Positions 21,863-30,402 of a stretch of DNA of 30,930 nucleotides are shown piece after piece (positions within the stretch are counted from its first letter, which is position 1; every line of letters starts with the position of its first letter). The notes beneath the pieces were generated by a model. The model was not told the origin of the DNA. It was given only the letters and a program-made list of their open reading frames with translations, and did not search any database. A program made the position numbers and the translations under genes. Source of the DNA: Calditrichota bacterium (lineage in GTDB: Bacteria > Zixibacteria > MSB-5A5 > GN15 > FEB-12); the NCBI GenBank assembly GCA_008501655.1, contig QQUK01000225.1, forward strand, positions 1 to 30,930, given 5' to 3'.

Positions 21863-24319
21863 TTTAGTAGATTGTTTTAAAAGAAATTTAACGATATCAA
21901 CCAATTCTTCCGGCTTGTAAGGTTTGGAGAGCACGGCTGAAAATCCATATTGTGTATAGAATGACATGATAGGGTCATTGGAGTAACCGGAACAAACGAT
22001 AGCCTTTACATACGGGTCAATATGTCTGAGTTGATCGATTGTTTCTTTGCCGCCTAAGCCTTCCGGTACGACTAAATCCAGGATTACAATATCAAATCTG
22101 CTTGTGGAATTATATGCCTGTTTATATGAAAGTAAGGCTGATTCACCGTCTGTAACAGTAACTACTTCAAAACCGGCTTTAGAAAGTACCCGGCTTGCAA
22201 GTGATCTAATAAAATCTTCATCATCCATGACTAAAATCTTGCCAAGAGCTTTTTTATTCTCAATTTTCTTCGGTTCTTCTGAAGCAACCGCTTCAATCGG
22301 TTCCTTGAATTCCGGAAGATAGAGTTCCGCGGTTGTACCTTCACCAAGAACGGAATTAATAAACAGATAGCCGTGATGTTTTTTGACTATTGAATATGCT
22401 GTCGCAAGTCCAAGACCGCTGCCGGTCTGTTTCGTTGTATAATACGGGTCGAAAATCTTAGGTAAATTCTTCTGGGGAATACCAACACCTTCATCTTGTA
22501 TTTTAATACATACATAGGAACCGGTTCTGATAGGAATATCAACTTGGTCAGAAATTTTGATATTCTCTGCAGAGACCCGCAATTTACCACCATTTGGCAT
22601 TGCCTGTTCAGAATTTAATGTCAGATTATAAAAGACCTGTCGAATCTGTGCCGGATCGACTTTAACTTTTGCAAGGTCTGAATTTAGATTAAACTCCGGA
22701 TGGGTATTGCTGTTTTTAATAACCATATTGGTCGCACTGGTAAGTATGTCTTTGATGTCTGTTGGTTTAAGTAACGGCTGTCCGCCTGAAGAAAATGTCA
22801 GAAGCTGAGAAGTCAGGTCTTTTGCCATGACAGTAGCTGACTCAGCATCATCTAAAATAGAATAGGCAGAATCGTTTGAGTCAAGTTCGAGCTTGGCAAG
22901 TGCGATGTTGCCAAGGATACCCGTTAAAAGATTATTGAAGTCATGAGCAATACCCCCGGCAAGAAGCCCGACTGACTCGAGTTTCTGTGTTTTAATCATT
23001 TGCTCTTCGGTTTTCTTAAGTGCTGTGATATCCTGAATGATACCTCGAAGTTTTACAACTTTATCTTCGGATAAGATTGGGAAAATAACACCGTATAATG
23101 TTTTGACTTCATCATTGTATGGCTTTAGCTGATATTCAGAAGATTTCTTTTTGCCGTCTTTGAGAGCTTCCTGCAAATTTTCCTTCATTCTTATCCGGCT
23201 TTCAACAGAGAAGTAAGCATATACCTCATCAATTGATGAAGGAGGTCCATCGTTTTTATTTCTATTGAAAATATGATATACCTGTTCAGACCATTTTATC
23301 TCTCCGGATGCGATATCAAATTCCCAGTTACCGACATTCCCGATTTTTTGTGCTTCTTTGAGGAGTTTTCTGTTTTCAATCAGAGCATCCTCGGCATACT
23401 TTTGTTCTGTTATATCTTCAATTGAACCTTCAAAATACATGATATTATCATGTTTGTCTTTGACAATTCTTGCTGATTCCCGAATATGTATCAGGGAACC
23501 ATCTTTTTTTGTCCAGGTCGTTTCGTATCCTCTGATTATTCCCGATTCAGATATTTTATTGATGAATTCCTGACGGTTGTAACAATGATTTGTTTCATGA
23601 TCATTTAAATCTATCTGCTGTAACTCTTCAAGGTTTTCATAGCCGAGTTTCTCAAGTAACGCCGGATTTGCCATAAGCACCTGTCCGTCCGGTGATGTCC
23701 GATAAAGTCCCATGGTCGAGTTTAAGAAAATATTTTTGAATATATCTTCACTGATGCGAAGGGCTACTTCGGTTTGCTTAACCTGTAAAAAAGAACCAAG
23801 AATGTTTGCTGCTGTTTTTAACGTCTCGATTTCTATCTGATTCCAGATTCTTTGCGATTCACAATCATCAAAACCGATAAATCCATACATTTTTCCGTTT
23901 ACTTGCAATGGGAAAACACAAATAGACTGGATTTGCTGAACATCCAGCATCTGTATTTCTGATTTTGGAAAATCTTTTACAAGTCCGAACACAGCATCTC
24001 TTTTTAAAAATGCATCAACCCAGCGACCATACCCATTTTTTGCCATCTGAACATTCCGGGAAGGAACCGATTTAATCGGAATAGAACTATTGTCTGTAAT
24101 CCACTCATAAATTTGCCGGACAACTAAATCATCATTTGTTTGGGATATTACTTTGTAGAGATAGACGCGGCTGACTGCGGTTGCTTTGCCGAGTTCTTCC
24201 AGAACTTTCGGAATTGCCTTTTTCGGCGTATCTGTGTTTGCTAAAATTTCGGCAGAATGAGATATAGCTAAAATAGTCTCAAGAATCTGCTTCTCGGATC
24301 TGTTAGTATGAAAAGTCAT
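21857..24319 (-). CDS. Hybrid sensor histidine kinase (GAF-PAS-PAS-HisKA-HATPase-REC)
   Basis: The 820-residue soluble protein has no transmembrane helix. A GAF domain lies at about 15-180 (RVYLYKV...GFIGFDDCES), and two PAS domains at about 188-310 (MGLYRTSPDGQVLMANPALLEKLGY) and 325-438 (GNWEFDIASGEIKWSEQVY), each closed by a PAC-type DITE/DITA. HisKA has His459 in GGIAHDFNN, and the ATPase has DPAQIRQVFYNLTLNS, DEGVGIP and GSGLGLA. A receiver at about 693-815 has Asp748 in ILDLVVPEG and Lys in LSKPY. The HDFNNLL histidine box and fused receiver mark it as the class that often phosphorelays to a separate regulator; none is encoded nearby. Input is cytoplasmic. Confidence 0.95.
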   Translation of the reverse strand: MTFHTNRSEKQILETILAISHSAEILANTDTPKKAIPKVLEELGKATAVSRVYLYKVISQTNDDLVVRQIYEWITDNSSIPIKSVPSRNVQMAKNGYGRWVDAFLKRDAVFGLVKDFPKSEIQMLDVQQIQSICVFPLQVNGKMYGFIGFDDCESQRIWNQIEIETLKTAANILGSFLQVKQTEVALRISEDIFKNIFLNSTMGLYRTSPDGQVLMANPALLEKLGYENLEELQQIDLNDHETNHCYNRQEFINKISESGIIRGYETTWTKKDGSLIHIRESARIVKDKHDNIMYFEGSIEDITEQKYAEDALIENRKLLKEAQKIGNVGNWEFDIASGEIKWSEQVYHIFNRNKNDGPPSSIDEVYAYFSVESRIRMKENLQEALKDGKKKSSEYQLKPYNDEVKTLYGVIFPILSEDKVVKLRGIIQDITALKKTEEQMIKTQKLESVGLLAGGIAHDFNNLLTGILGNIALAKLELDSNDSAYSILDDAESATVMAKDLTSQLLTFSSGGQPLLKPTDIKDILTSATNMVIKNSNTHPEFNLNSDLAKVKVDPAQIRQVFYNLTLNSEQAMPNGGKLRVSAENIKISDQVDIPIRTGSYVCIKIQDEGVGIPQKNLPKIFDPYYTTKQTGSGLGLATAYSIVKKHHGYLFINSVLGEGTTAELYLPEFKEPIEAVASEEPKKIENKKALGKILVMDDEDFIRSLASRVLSKAGFEVVTVTDGESALLSYKQAYNSTSRFDIVILDLVVPEGLGGKETIDQLRHIDPYVKAIVCSGYSNDPIMSFYTQYGFSAVLSKPYKPEELVDIVKFLLKQSTKL

Positions 24320-24457
24320 AAAACTCTTTTTTGTCCTGATTTACTTGTTCAATAAATATAAACAATTATACTTTTTTTCCAAGAATATCTTTTCAGATTG
24401 TCTTAAGAAGTTATGTTGTTGTCGCATTATTGTTTAGAACACTATGGGAAGACAAGG

Positions 24458-24485
24458 TTGACTTTAACTGAAGTTGTATTATACT
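24458..24485 (+). promoter_or_regulatory. Sigma70 promoter of the Asp-loop lipoprotein gene
   Basis: TTGACT (24458-24463) and TATACT (24480-24485) are 16 bases apart. The start codon is 44 bases downstream behind a GGTGGAGG site. Confidence 0.65.
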
Positions 24486-24528
24486 TGTTGAAAGTAGATA
24501 TTTTGTTCCATGTGAGGTGGAGGTTTTG

Positions 24529-25608
24529 ATGAGACAGATAAGAATCGCAAGTACTTTTCTTTTTTTAATATTAATGATACTATCATGTGGGGATGATTCA
24601 GTTGTTGATCCGCCTGAAGTAACCGGCGACACGACTCAAGTCCCTGAACTCAGTTATGCATTTGCCGACTATATTCATTTTGATACTACCGGGTATATTT
24701 TGCAGGAAACAAAATTTAATTCAAACAATACTGACTATTGGGGAAAGACAGAACCTTTTTTGAATTATGAAAAAAATCTGGGTGAACCTTTTACGGATTT
24801 AAATGGAAATGGTGTTTATGATCCCGGAATTGATTTGTTTATTCGTTCACTTGATTCGACCAATCAGGATTTGAATCGTGATGGTTTCCATAATGATTCA
24901 AGTGATTTGTGGCTACCCGGTGTACCTTTTGATGATGTCAATGGTGATGGAGAGTTTCTTTATGATCCTGGATATTTTAGTGCTTCTACTCACGTTGCAG
25001 GCCTTCCTTATTATGATCTCAATGGGAATAATAAATGGGATAGTCTACTGGATTATCAGTTTGGTTTCTTGGAATGCTCGACGAATGTAGCTGTTGATTT
25101 TTTCAATGTCTGGTATAAAAATGCAAAAAGTGTTATGTTTATGTATCATTCAGATAGCGGGTTGACTTACACTCTTGATAGATATTATTTTGGGTCCGAG
25201 ATACATAATGCAAACTTTAGTATCTATGACGGTTACAAATTCACTGCTCATGATCTCTTAGAATTCTACTGGTATGCCGACTCATTTTATATTTTAGAAG
25301 ATACAATCATCTCCAACGATTCTATTTGGTTTAAACCTAAATACCGCAGTGATAGTTTACTTAAAGTGATAGAATTAGACTCGCAGTTAGATTATAAAGA
25401 TACAACATATACGAATCTTCTTAAGATTAGATTATCATTTTATAACTCTTCATATGATACGATTGACAAGATCATTGAATTTTATTTTGAAAAGAATCTT
25501 GGATTTATTTGCTTTTTTAAGGAAACCATCGGGGTATATGGTACAACCGATTATTATTATCTCTTGAATAAAGTAGATTCACTTCCACTGTTATTGACCA
25601 AACCATAG
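24529..25608 (+). CDS. Lipoprotein with repeated Asp-rich calcium-binding-like loops
   Basis: The start is ATG 24529 (359 residues), 5 bases after GGTGGAGG; an in-frame GTG at 24517 overlaps that site and is rejected. The signal ends in LILMILSC (Cys20), followed by a GDDSVVDPPE tether like that of the lipoprotein at 224. Residues about 75-180 hold four loops of the form D-x-N-x-(D/N)-G: DLNGNGVYD, DLNRDGFHND, DVNGDGEFLYD, DLNGNNKWD, spaced at about 25-30 residues. Such loops bind calcium in EF-hand, dockerin and thrombospondin-3 repeats, but here they are part of an unknown domain. The remaining ~180 residues are beta-rich with many Tyr and Asp and have no recognised family. No operon partner is evident. 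Confidence 0.75.
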   Translation: MRQIRIASTFLFLILMILSCGDDSVVDPPEVTGDTTQVPELSYAFADYIHFDTTGYILQETKFNSNNTDYWGKTEPFLNYEKNLGEPFTDLNGNGVYDPGIDLFIRSLDSTNQDLNRDGFHNDSSDLWLPGVPFDDVNGDGEFLYDPGYFSASTHVAGLPYYDLNGNNKWDSLLDYQFGFLECSTNVAVDFFNVWYKNAKSVMFMYHSDSGLTYTLDRYYFGSEIHNANFSIYDGYKFTAHDLLEFYWYADSFYILEDTIISNDSIWFKPKYRSDSLLKVIELDSQLDYKDTTYTNLLKIRLSFYNSSYDTIDKIIEFYFEKNLGFICFFKETIGVYGTTDYYYLLNKVDSLPLLLTKP

Positions 25609-25642
25609 TTTTCCACAAAAATTGTGGACATGATGTGGATTA
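25609..25642. promoter_or_regulatory. Cluster of three DnaA-box-like sites
   Basis: TTTTCCACA (25609-25617), the reverse complement of ATGTCCACA (25623-25631) and of TAATCCACA (25634-25642) each resemble the DnaA box TTATCCACA. The first and third match at eight of nine positions, the second at seven. The first two also form a 7-bp inverted repeat (25612-25628). Confidence 0.4.
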
Positions 25643-25881
25643 AGTGTACATAGGCTGGTAATTTGTTTTATGGTATGTAGTTAGAGGTCTCTTAATTTTA
25701 TCATAGAGTTAATTAGGTAAGTTTGAACAGGTTACCTCTCGGTAACTATTTGTTTAGCTTGTATTTATACAATGTGAAAATTTAGTTAAACAACAAAGGT
25801 TAAAACTAACCTCTTTTCACGTATTTGAGTCATTTTTATAGCTTCCTATCTTTCAACAGCATAGCGGAAAAATCAAAAATT

Positions 25882-25928
25882 CCACAACTTTTAGTAGATT
25901 TCTATTTGCAAACCACTATATATTGTGT
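25882..25928. promoter_or_regulatory. Tandem NrdR boxes
   Basis: CCACTATATATTGTGT (25913-25928) differs from the NrdR-box consensus ACACWATATATWGTGT only in its first base. A weaker box, CCACAACTTTTAGTAG (25882-25897), starts exactly 31 bases earlier. Two boxes about three helical turns apart are the standard arrangement for repression of ribonucleotide-reductase genes by NrdR. Confidence 0.8.
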
Positions 25929-26055
25929 TCACGAAAACAGAGGACGGGATGCCTAGTTTAGCGACCCTCAAGTAACTTTTAAGGATAAAAAACTCAAATC
26001 TGATGTAAAACCAAGCCGCAGGGCGTTTTTTTGTCGGATTCACAGGAGGTTCAAC

Positions 26056-29000
26056 TTGAAAATACAGCGCTTTTTCACTCGAGAAGGTGAATCGCCATAC
26101 AGCCGTATCAATTTTGTCAAACGCAAATCAGAAATCAAAAATCAGGATGGTTCGACAGTATTTTTGCACGATGATATTAATGTACCGGAAACCTGGTCAC
26201 AGGTAGCCGTTGATATTCTCGCCCAAAAATATTTCCGAAAAGCCGGGATTCCTTTAAAGGATGAAAAAGGGAATCCGATTTTAGATGAAAACGGTATTCA
26301 GAAAACCGGCGGTGAGTCGGATGCAAAACAGATATTTCATCGGTTAGCAGGATGTTGGAAAGAATGGGGAGAACGGTATAACTATTTTGATTCAGCCGAA
26401 GATGCCCAGAATTTCTATGATGAACTTTGTTATATGCTTGCCTCACAGGTTGCGGCACCAAATTCACCGCAGTGGTTTAATACCGGTCTGCATTATGCCT
26501 ACGGTATAACCGGTGTATCGCAGGGTCATTATTATGTCGACCCGGAAACACATACATTGACGGTAGCCAAAAACGCCTATGAACATCCACAACCTCATGC
26601 CTGTTTTATCCAGTCGGTTTCCGATGATCTGGTCAATGACGGCGGTATTATGGATTTATGGGTTCGGGAAGCAAGACTTTTTAAATACGGTTCCGGAACG
26701 GGATCGAATTTTTCAAATCTCAGAGGCTCAAAAGAACCATTATCCGGCGGCGGCAATTCATCAGGGTTGATGTCGTTTTTGCGCATTGGAGATCGCGCAG
26801 CCGGCGCCATTAAATCAGGTGGTACCACAAGACGGGCAGCCAAGATGGTCTGTCTTGACCTCGACCACCCCGATATTATGGAATTCATCAACTGGAAAGT
26901 TGTTGAAGAACAGAAAGTCGCCGCACTCGTTGCCGGTTCTAAAATTATCAAACAGCAGTTAAAAGAGATATTTAATGCTGCCAGAATTTCCGGTGAAAAC
27001 GGAAACTCGGTCTTTGAAACAGACCCGAACAAAAATTCAAAACTGAAAAGTGTTCTCAAAACAGCAAAACAGCTTTGTGTTCCGCCGACCTACATTAAAA
27101 AAGTTTTAGAACTTGCTGACCAGAATATCGGTGATATTGAATTTATTGAACTCGATACCAACTGGGATTCCGAAGCATATCTGACCGTTTCGGGACAGAA
27201 CTCAAACAACTCGGTACGCATACCGAATGAATTTTTTGATAAACTTAAAAAGGATGAAGACTGGGAACTTACCCATAGAACCAACGGGGAAGTAGCTGCG
27301 ACTATTCCGGCTTCTGAAATGTTTGACAAAGTTTGCTCCTCAGCATGGCTTTGTGCCGACCCGGGTGTACAGTTTGATACGACTATCAATGAATGGCACA
27401 CTTGTCCGGCTGACGGAAAAATCAACGCCTCAAATCCCTGTTCGGAATATATGTTTTTAGATGACACAGCCTGTAATCTTGCCTCAATCAATCTTATTAA
27501 ATTCCTTAAAGATGACGGGACTTTTGATGTCGAAGGGTATCTTCATGCAGCCAGAGTCTGGACTGTAGTACTGGAAATCTCGGTTCTGATGGCTTCATTC
27601 CCATCCAAACCGATCGCACAAAAATCATTTGACTACCGGACTCTCGGATTAGGTTTTGCTAATTTAGGAACGCTTCTGATGCGGATGGGAATCCCGTACG
27701 ATTCGTCTGAAGGTTATGCCTGGTGTGGAGCTCTTTCCGGATTGTTAACCGGACAAGCATATGTAACCTCGGCTGAGATGTCCAAAGAATTGGGTGCTTT
27801 CCCGGCTTTTTATCGGAATCGTGATGCGATGCTCCGCGTTATCAGGAACCATAGACGGGCATCTTATAACACCGAAAAAGCTGAATACGAAGGACTGACA
27901 ATCAAGCCGAATGGTATCAACCCTAATTATATTCCGGAAAATATGGTACAAAAAGTCCGTTCAGTCTGGGATCAGGCTGTGGAACTCGGTGAGATTTACG
28001 GATATAGAAACGCTCAAACATCAGTTATCGCTCCGACCGGTACAATCGGTCTTTTGATGGACTGTGATACCACCGGTATCGAACCGGACTTTTCACTGGT
28101 CAAATTCAAGAAACTTGCCGGCGGCGGATATTTTAAAATTATTAACAATTCAGTTCCGATAGCTTTAAAAAAACTTGGCTACTCTGATGAAGAAGTTGAT
28201 GAAATCATTCTTTATGCCACTGGTCATAAAACATTCAAGCAGTCCCCATTCATTAATCATGAATCTTTGAAAGCAAAAGGCTTCACCGATGTAGAGCTTA
28301 CTGCTTTGGAAGAGACTCTTGCCAATACATTTGATATTACCTTTGTCTTTAATAAATACACTCTTGGTGAAGAGTTCTTAAAAGATACTCTCGGGTTTTC
28401 TGAAGATTCGTACGACGACTGGAATTTCAATCTGCTTGCTGAGTTAGGTTTTACCAAGGACCAGATTGAAGCTGCCAATGAATTTGTCTGTGGAACAATG
28501 ACTCTTGAAGGTGCTCCGCATCTGAAAACAAAAGACTTGCCGATTTTTGACTGCGCCAATAAGTGCGGTAAAAAAGGAAAACGGTTTATCAAATATGAAT
28601 CGCATATCCGTATGATGGCGGCATCACAGCCATTTATCTCGGGTGCTATTTCCAAGACTATCAATATGCCGGCTGAAGCGACTATCGATGATGTCAAGAA
28701 CGCTTACCGGATGTCCTGGGAAACAATGACAAAAGCGATTGCTTTGTATCGTGATGGTTCCAAATTGAGTCAACCGCTTAACGCCGCACTGTTTGATGAT
28801 GACGAGGATGATGATGAACTGACTGTTAGTAATGTCTCAGAAAAGATGGCACAGAAAGTCATCTATCGCTACATCGCCAAACGAAGAAAAATGCCGAACC
28901 GCAGAGCCGGGTATACGCAGAAAGCTGTTGTTGGCGGACATAAATTATATCTTCGGACCGGTGATTATTCCGACGGTACTCTGGGTGAGATCTTTCTGGA

Positions 29001-29730
29001 TATGCATCGCGAGGGTGCTGCTTTCCGCTCGATGATGAACTCATTTGCCATTGCTGTTTCCCTTGGACTGCAGCATGGCGTACCGCTTGAAGAATATGTC
29101 GAAGCATTTTTATTCTCCCGCTTTGAACCAAACGGATTTGTACAGGGGAATAAATCTATTAAACGGGCAACTTCCATTATTGACTATATATTCAGAGAAT
29201 TAGCCATTACTTACTTGGGTAGAAACGACCTTGCCCATGTCTCCGAAGAGGATCTTCAGGGTGATACAATCGGAAAACCGACCGAAGAATCAATTGAATT
29301 TGTTGAGGAAGAACAGCAGTCGGGTATTCCGGAAAAAATCACAACCGGTATTCGGAAACAATCGGATATCCAGACCGATCATTTGACTCATTTCGGAAAT
29401 GGAAACGGGTCTGATAATGGAAACAGCAGCAATGATGCAAATACAGGAGTAACGCATACACCGTCAGGAGGATTGGAACATGGTAACCAGATGGAGTCTC
29501 AGACTCAGATTGAAGAAAATCCAAAAGCAGAGACGTTCGTTGAGTTTGTCCCAACGTCAGGGAAGACAGGCAGATCTGATCGAGGACAAAAGCTCTTCGA
29601 AGAAATCAGAGAAGCTCGACTAAAAGGATATGAAGGGGATATGTGCGGGGAGTGCGGTCAGTTTACGATGGTCCGCAACGGCACTTGTTTAAAATGTGAC
29701 ACCTGCGGGGCAACCTCGGGCTGTTCATAA
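26056..29730 (+). CDS. nrdJ: Adenosylcobalamin-dependent (class II) ribonucleoside-diphosphate reductase
   Basis: The start is TTG 26056 (1224 residues), decided by AGGAGG at 26044-26049; no in-frame ATG fits. The family landmarks are SPQWFNTGLHYAYG, the N-terminal redox Cys183 in HACFIQSVSDD, KYGSGTGSNFSNLRG, the active-site NPCSE (Cys462, Glu464) with DDTACNLASINL, and APTGTIGLLMDCDTTGIEPDF. A C-terminal extension holds an acidic patch (DDDEDDDE), a low-complexity Gly/Asn/Ser linker and a terminal Cys-rich zinc-finger-like tail (CGECGQ...CLKCDTCGATSGCS). It reduces ribonucleotides to deoxyribonucleotides using a B12-derived radical and works with or without oxygen. NrdR boxes lie in its promoter region; a terminator follows. 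The extended tail is usual for the long NrdJ subtype. Confidence 0.97.
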   Translation: MKIQRFFTREGESPYSRINFVKRKSEIKNQDGSTVFLHDDINVPETWSQVAVDILAQKYFRKAGIPLKDEKGNPILDENGIQKTGGESDAKQIFHRLAGCWKEWGERYNYFDSAEDAQNFYDELCYMLASQVAAPNSPQWFNTGLHYAYGITGVSQGHYYVDPETHTLTVAKNAYEHPQPHACFIQSVSDDLVNDGGIMDLWVREARLFKYGSGTGSNFSNLRGSKEPLSGGGNSSGLMSFLRIGDRAAGAIKSGGTTRRAAKMVCLDLDHPDIMEFINWKVVEEQKVAALVAGSKIIKQQLKEIFNAARISGENGNSVFETDPNKNSKLKSVLKTAKQLCVPPTYIKKVLELADQNIGDIEFIELDTNWDSEAYLTVSGQNSNNSVRIPNEFFDKLKKDEDWELTHRTNGEVAATIPASEMFDKVCSSAWLCADPGVQFDTTINEWHTCPADGKINASNPCSEYMFLDDTACNLASINLIKFLKDDGTFDVEGYLHAARVWTVVLEISVLMASFPSKPIAQKSFDYRTLGLGFANLGTLLMRMGIPYDSSEGYAWCGALSGLLTGQAYVTSAEMSKELGAFPAFYRNRDAMLRVIRNHRRASYNTEKAEYEGLTIKPNGINPNYIPENMVQKVRSVWDQAVELGEIYGYRNAQTSVIAPTGTIGLLMDCDTTGIEPDFSLVKFKKLAGGGYFKIINNSVPIALKKLGYSDEEVDEIILYATGHKTFKQSPFINHESLKAKGFTDVELTALEETLANTFDITFVFNKYTLGEEFLKDTLGFSEDSYDDWNFNLLAELGFTKDQIEAANEFVCGTMTLEGAPHLKTKDLPIFDCANKCGKKGKRFIKYESHIRMMAASQPFISGAISKTINMPAEATIDDVKNAYRMSWETMTKAIALYRDGSKLSQPLNAALFDDDEDDDELTVSNVSEKMAQKVIYRYIAKRRKMPNRRAGYTQKAVVGGHKLYLRTGDYSDGTLGEIFLDMHREGAAFRSMMNSFAIAVSLGLQHGVPLEEYVEAFLFSRFEPNGFVQGNKSIKRATSIIDYIFRELAITYLGRNDLAHVSEEDLQGDTIGKPTEESIEFVEEEQQSGIPEKITTGIRKQSDIQTDHLTHFGNGNGSDNGNSSNDANTGVTHTPSGGLEHGNQMESQTQIEENPKAETFVEFVPTSGKTGRSDRGQKLFEEIREARLKGYEGDMCGECGQFTMVRNGTCLKCDTCGATSGCS

Positions 29731-29770
29731 TCGAAAAATTTCCAATAACCCATTCTTTCCTTGTGCTTAA

Positions 29771-29803
29771 GTCTGCTGATGAAAAATCAGCAGGCTTTTT
29801 TTT
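29771..29803 (+). terminator. Rho-independent terminator of nrdJ
   Basis: An 8-bp stem (CTGCTGAT 29773-29780 with ATCAGCAG 29786-29793, extended by G-C and T-G pairs) has a GAAAA loop and runs into eight T residues (29796-29803). It is 40 bases after the nrdJ stop. Confidence 0.93.
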
Positions 29804-29807
29804 GAGG

Positions 29808-29867
29808 AACACACTTCCAACAGGCTCAGTGTGACGTGAGTGGGCGGCAGACGCCCTCGTCTGCCCC
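29808..29867. repeat. Dispersed composite repeat, copy 1
   Basis: A 60-base unit begins AACACACTTC, contains CAGGCTCAGTGTGACG and ends in a hairpin GGCAGACG-CCCT-CGTCTGCC followed by CC. Its last 32 bases are identical to copies 2 and 3. The first half is related to the 23-base element at 13648-13670. Confidence 0.85.
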
Positions 29868-29883
29868 TTGCCTGCTCCATTTT

Positions 29884-29915
29884 CCCCCTTACCCGCGAAG
29901 GCGGGTATCTCATAT
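29884..29915. repeat. 32-base direct repeat, copy A
   Basis: The unit has the form CCCCCTT, hairpin TACCCGC-GAAG-GCGGGTA, then TCTCATAT. It is identical over 32 bases to 30367-30398. Confidence 0.85.
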
Positions 29916-29985
29916 ATATATAAACTCGTCGAGAAATTTTGAGACCCCGGGTCAAGCCCGGGGAGGGGAGCTTAAGATTCACGGT

Positions 29986-30011
29986 GTCAGGAGGCACGCC
30001 TCCTGACCTAC
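29986..30011. repeat. Palindromic repeat ending in GACCTAC
   Basis: GTCAGGAGGC (29986-29995) pairs with GCCTCCTGAC (29998-30007) across two bases, and CTAC follows. It shares its layout and tail with 12795-12816 and 30289-30334. Confidence 0.65.
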
Positions 30012-30033
30012 ATTCACTACAGAATGTTACTAG

Positions 30034-30092
30034 AACACACTTCGACAGGCTCAGTGTGACGTGAGTGGGCGGCAGACGCCCTCGTCTGCCCC
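30034..30092. repeat. Dispersed composite repeat, copy 2
   Basis: This 59-base unit matches copy 1 (29808-29867) except for a CCAA/GA difference near base 11. It contains the same perfect 8-bp hairpin. Confidence 0.85.
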
Positions 30093-30233
30093 AACAGATA
30101 TTTAAAAACTGGGTAGCCCACCCCTTGGGGTGGGTTTCTGTTCACTTGTCAGATGTCAAAACTTCCGACTAACTCGACTGCCCCTACAGATATTTAAAAG
30201 CTGTCAGGAAAGGGTTCCTGACAGCGCAGAAAA

Positions 30234-30265
30234 GTGAGTGGGCGGCAGACGCCCTCGTCTGCCCC
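30234..30265. repeat. Dispersed composite repeat, copy 3 (hairpin half only)
   Basis: Only the last 32 bases of the unit are present, starting GTGAGTGGGCGG and identical to copies 1 and 2. The CTCAGTGTGAC half is missing, so the two halves can occur separately. Confidence 0.85.
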
Positions 30266-30288
30266 AAGAGAAACATGAGTAACTAAAT

Positions 30289-30334
30289 GTCGGGTTCTTC
30301 GCTCGCTATCGCTCTCTCCGGGAACCCGACCTAC
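30289..30334. repeat. Long-loop palindromic repeat ending in GACCTAC
   Basis: GTCGGGTTC (30289-30297) pairs with GAACCCGAC (30322-30330) across 24 bases, then CTAC. It is the third copy of the GACCTAC-tailed layout in the window. Confidence 0.65.
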
Positions 30335-30366
30335 AATCCTTTTGATAACTTTCCAGATAACAAAAC

Positions 30367-30398
30367 CCCCCTTACCCGCGAAGGCGGGTATCTCATAT
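30367..30398. repeat. 32-base direct repeat, copy B
   Basis: Identical over 32 bases to 29884-29915. It ends 5 bases before the stop codon of the broken secreted-protein gene, so that gene's 3' end abuts the repeat cluster. Confidence 0.85.
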
Positions 30399-30402
30399 TG
30401 AT

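Larger units (their letters stand above)
25609..26055. other. Long regulatory region upstream of nrdJ
   Basis: These 447 AT-rich bases have no supported gene. From left to right they contain three DnaA-box-like 9-mers (25609-25642), GTTACC-TCTC-GGTAAC (25733-25748), AGGTTA-AAAC-TAACCT followed by CTTTTC (25797-25812, perhaps a weak terminator), tandem NrdR boxes (25882-25928), a leader of roughly 100 bases with a short GC-rich stem before a T7 run (near 26018-26033), and the AGGAGG of nrdJ. No cobalamin-riboswitch core is recognisable. Confidence 0.6.
29731..30402. other. Repeat-rich intergenic region
   Basis: These 672 bases between nrdJ and the broken secreted-protein gene contain no ORF with coding character. 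The nrdJ terminator is at the left edge; the rest is almost wholly dispersed and palindromic repeats. Besides those listed separately, there are CCCCGGG/CCCGGGG (29945-29963), CCCACCCC/GGGGTGGG (30117-30134), an 11-bp stem at 30200-30225, and two copies of an 18-base motif starting ACAGATATTTAAAA (30094-30111, 30186-30203). It is clearly more GC-rich than its surroundings. Confidence 0.75.

Noticed and set aside
26001..26040. Possible attenuator or cobalamin riboswitch in the nrdJ leader (short GC-rich stem before a T7 run)
   Set aside because: The stem is only 3-5 bp and no cobalamin-riboswitch core was recognised; noted only in the intergenic entry.
25609..26055. Chromosomal origin of replication
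   Set aside because: Only three imperfect DnaA-box-like sites and no dnaA, dnaN, gyrB or rpmH nearby; a regulatory cluster is the safer reading.
29767..29997. Minus-strand 76-codon ORF in the repeat region
   Set aside because: It is made of palindromic repeats and the nrdJ terminator, with Arg/Pro-rich translation typical of GC-rich non-coding repeats.
29808..30398. CRISPR array
   Set aside because: Repeat copies are few, irregularly spaced (173-225 bases), self-palindromic and of several types; there are no cas genes.
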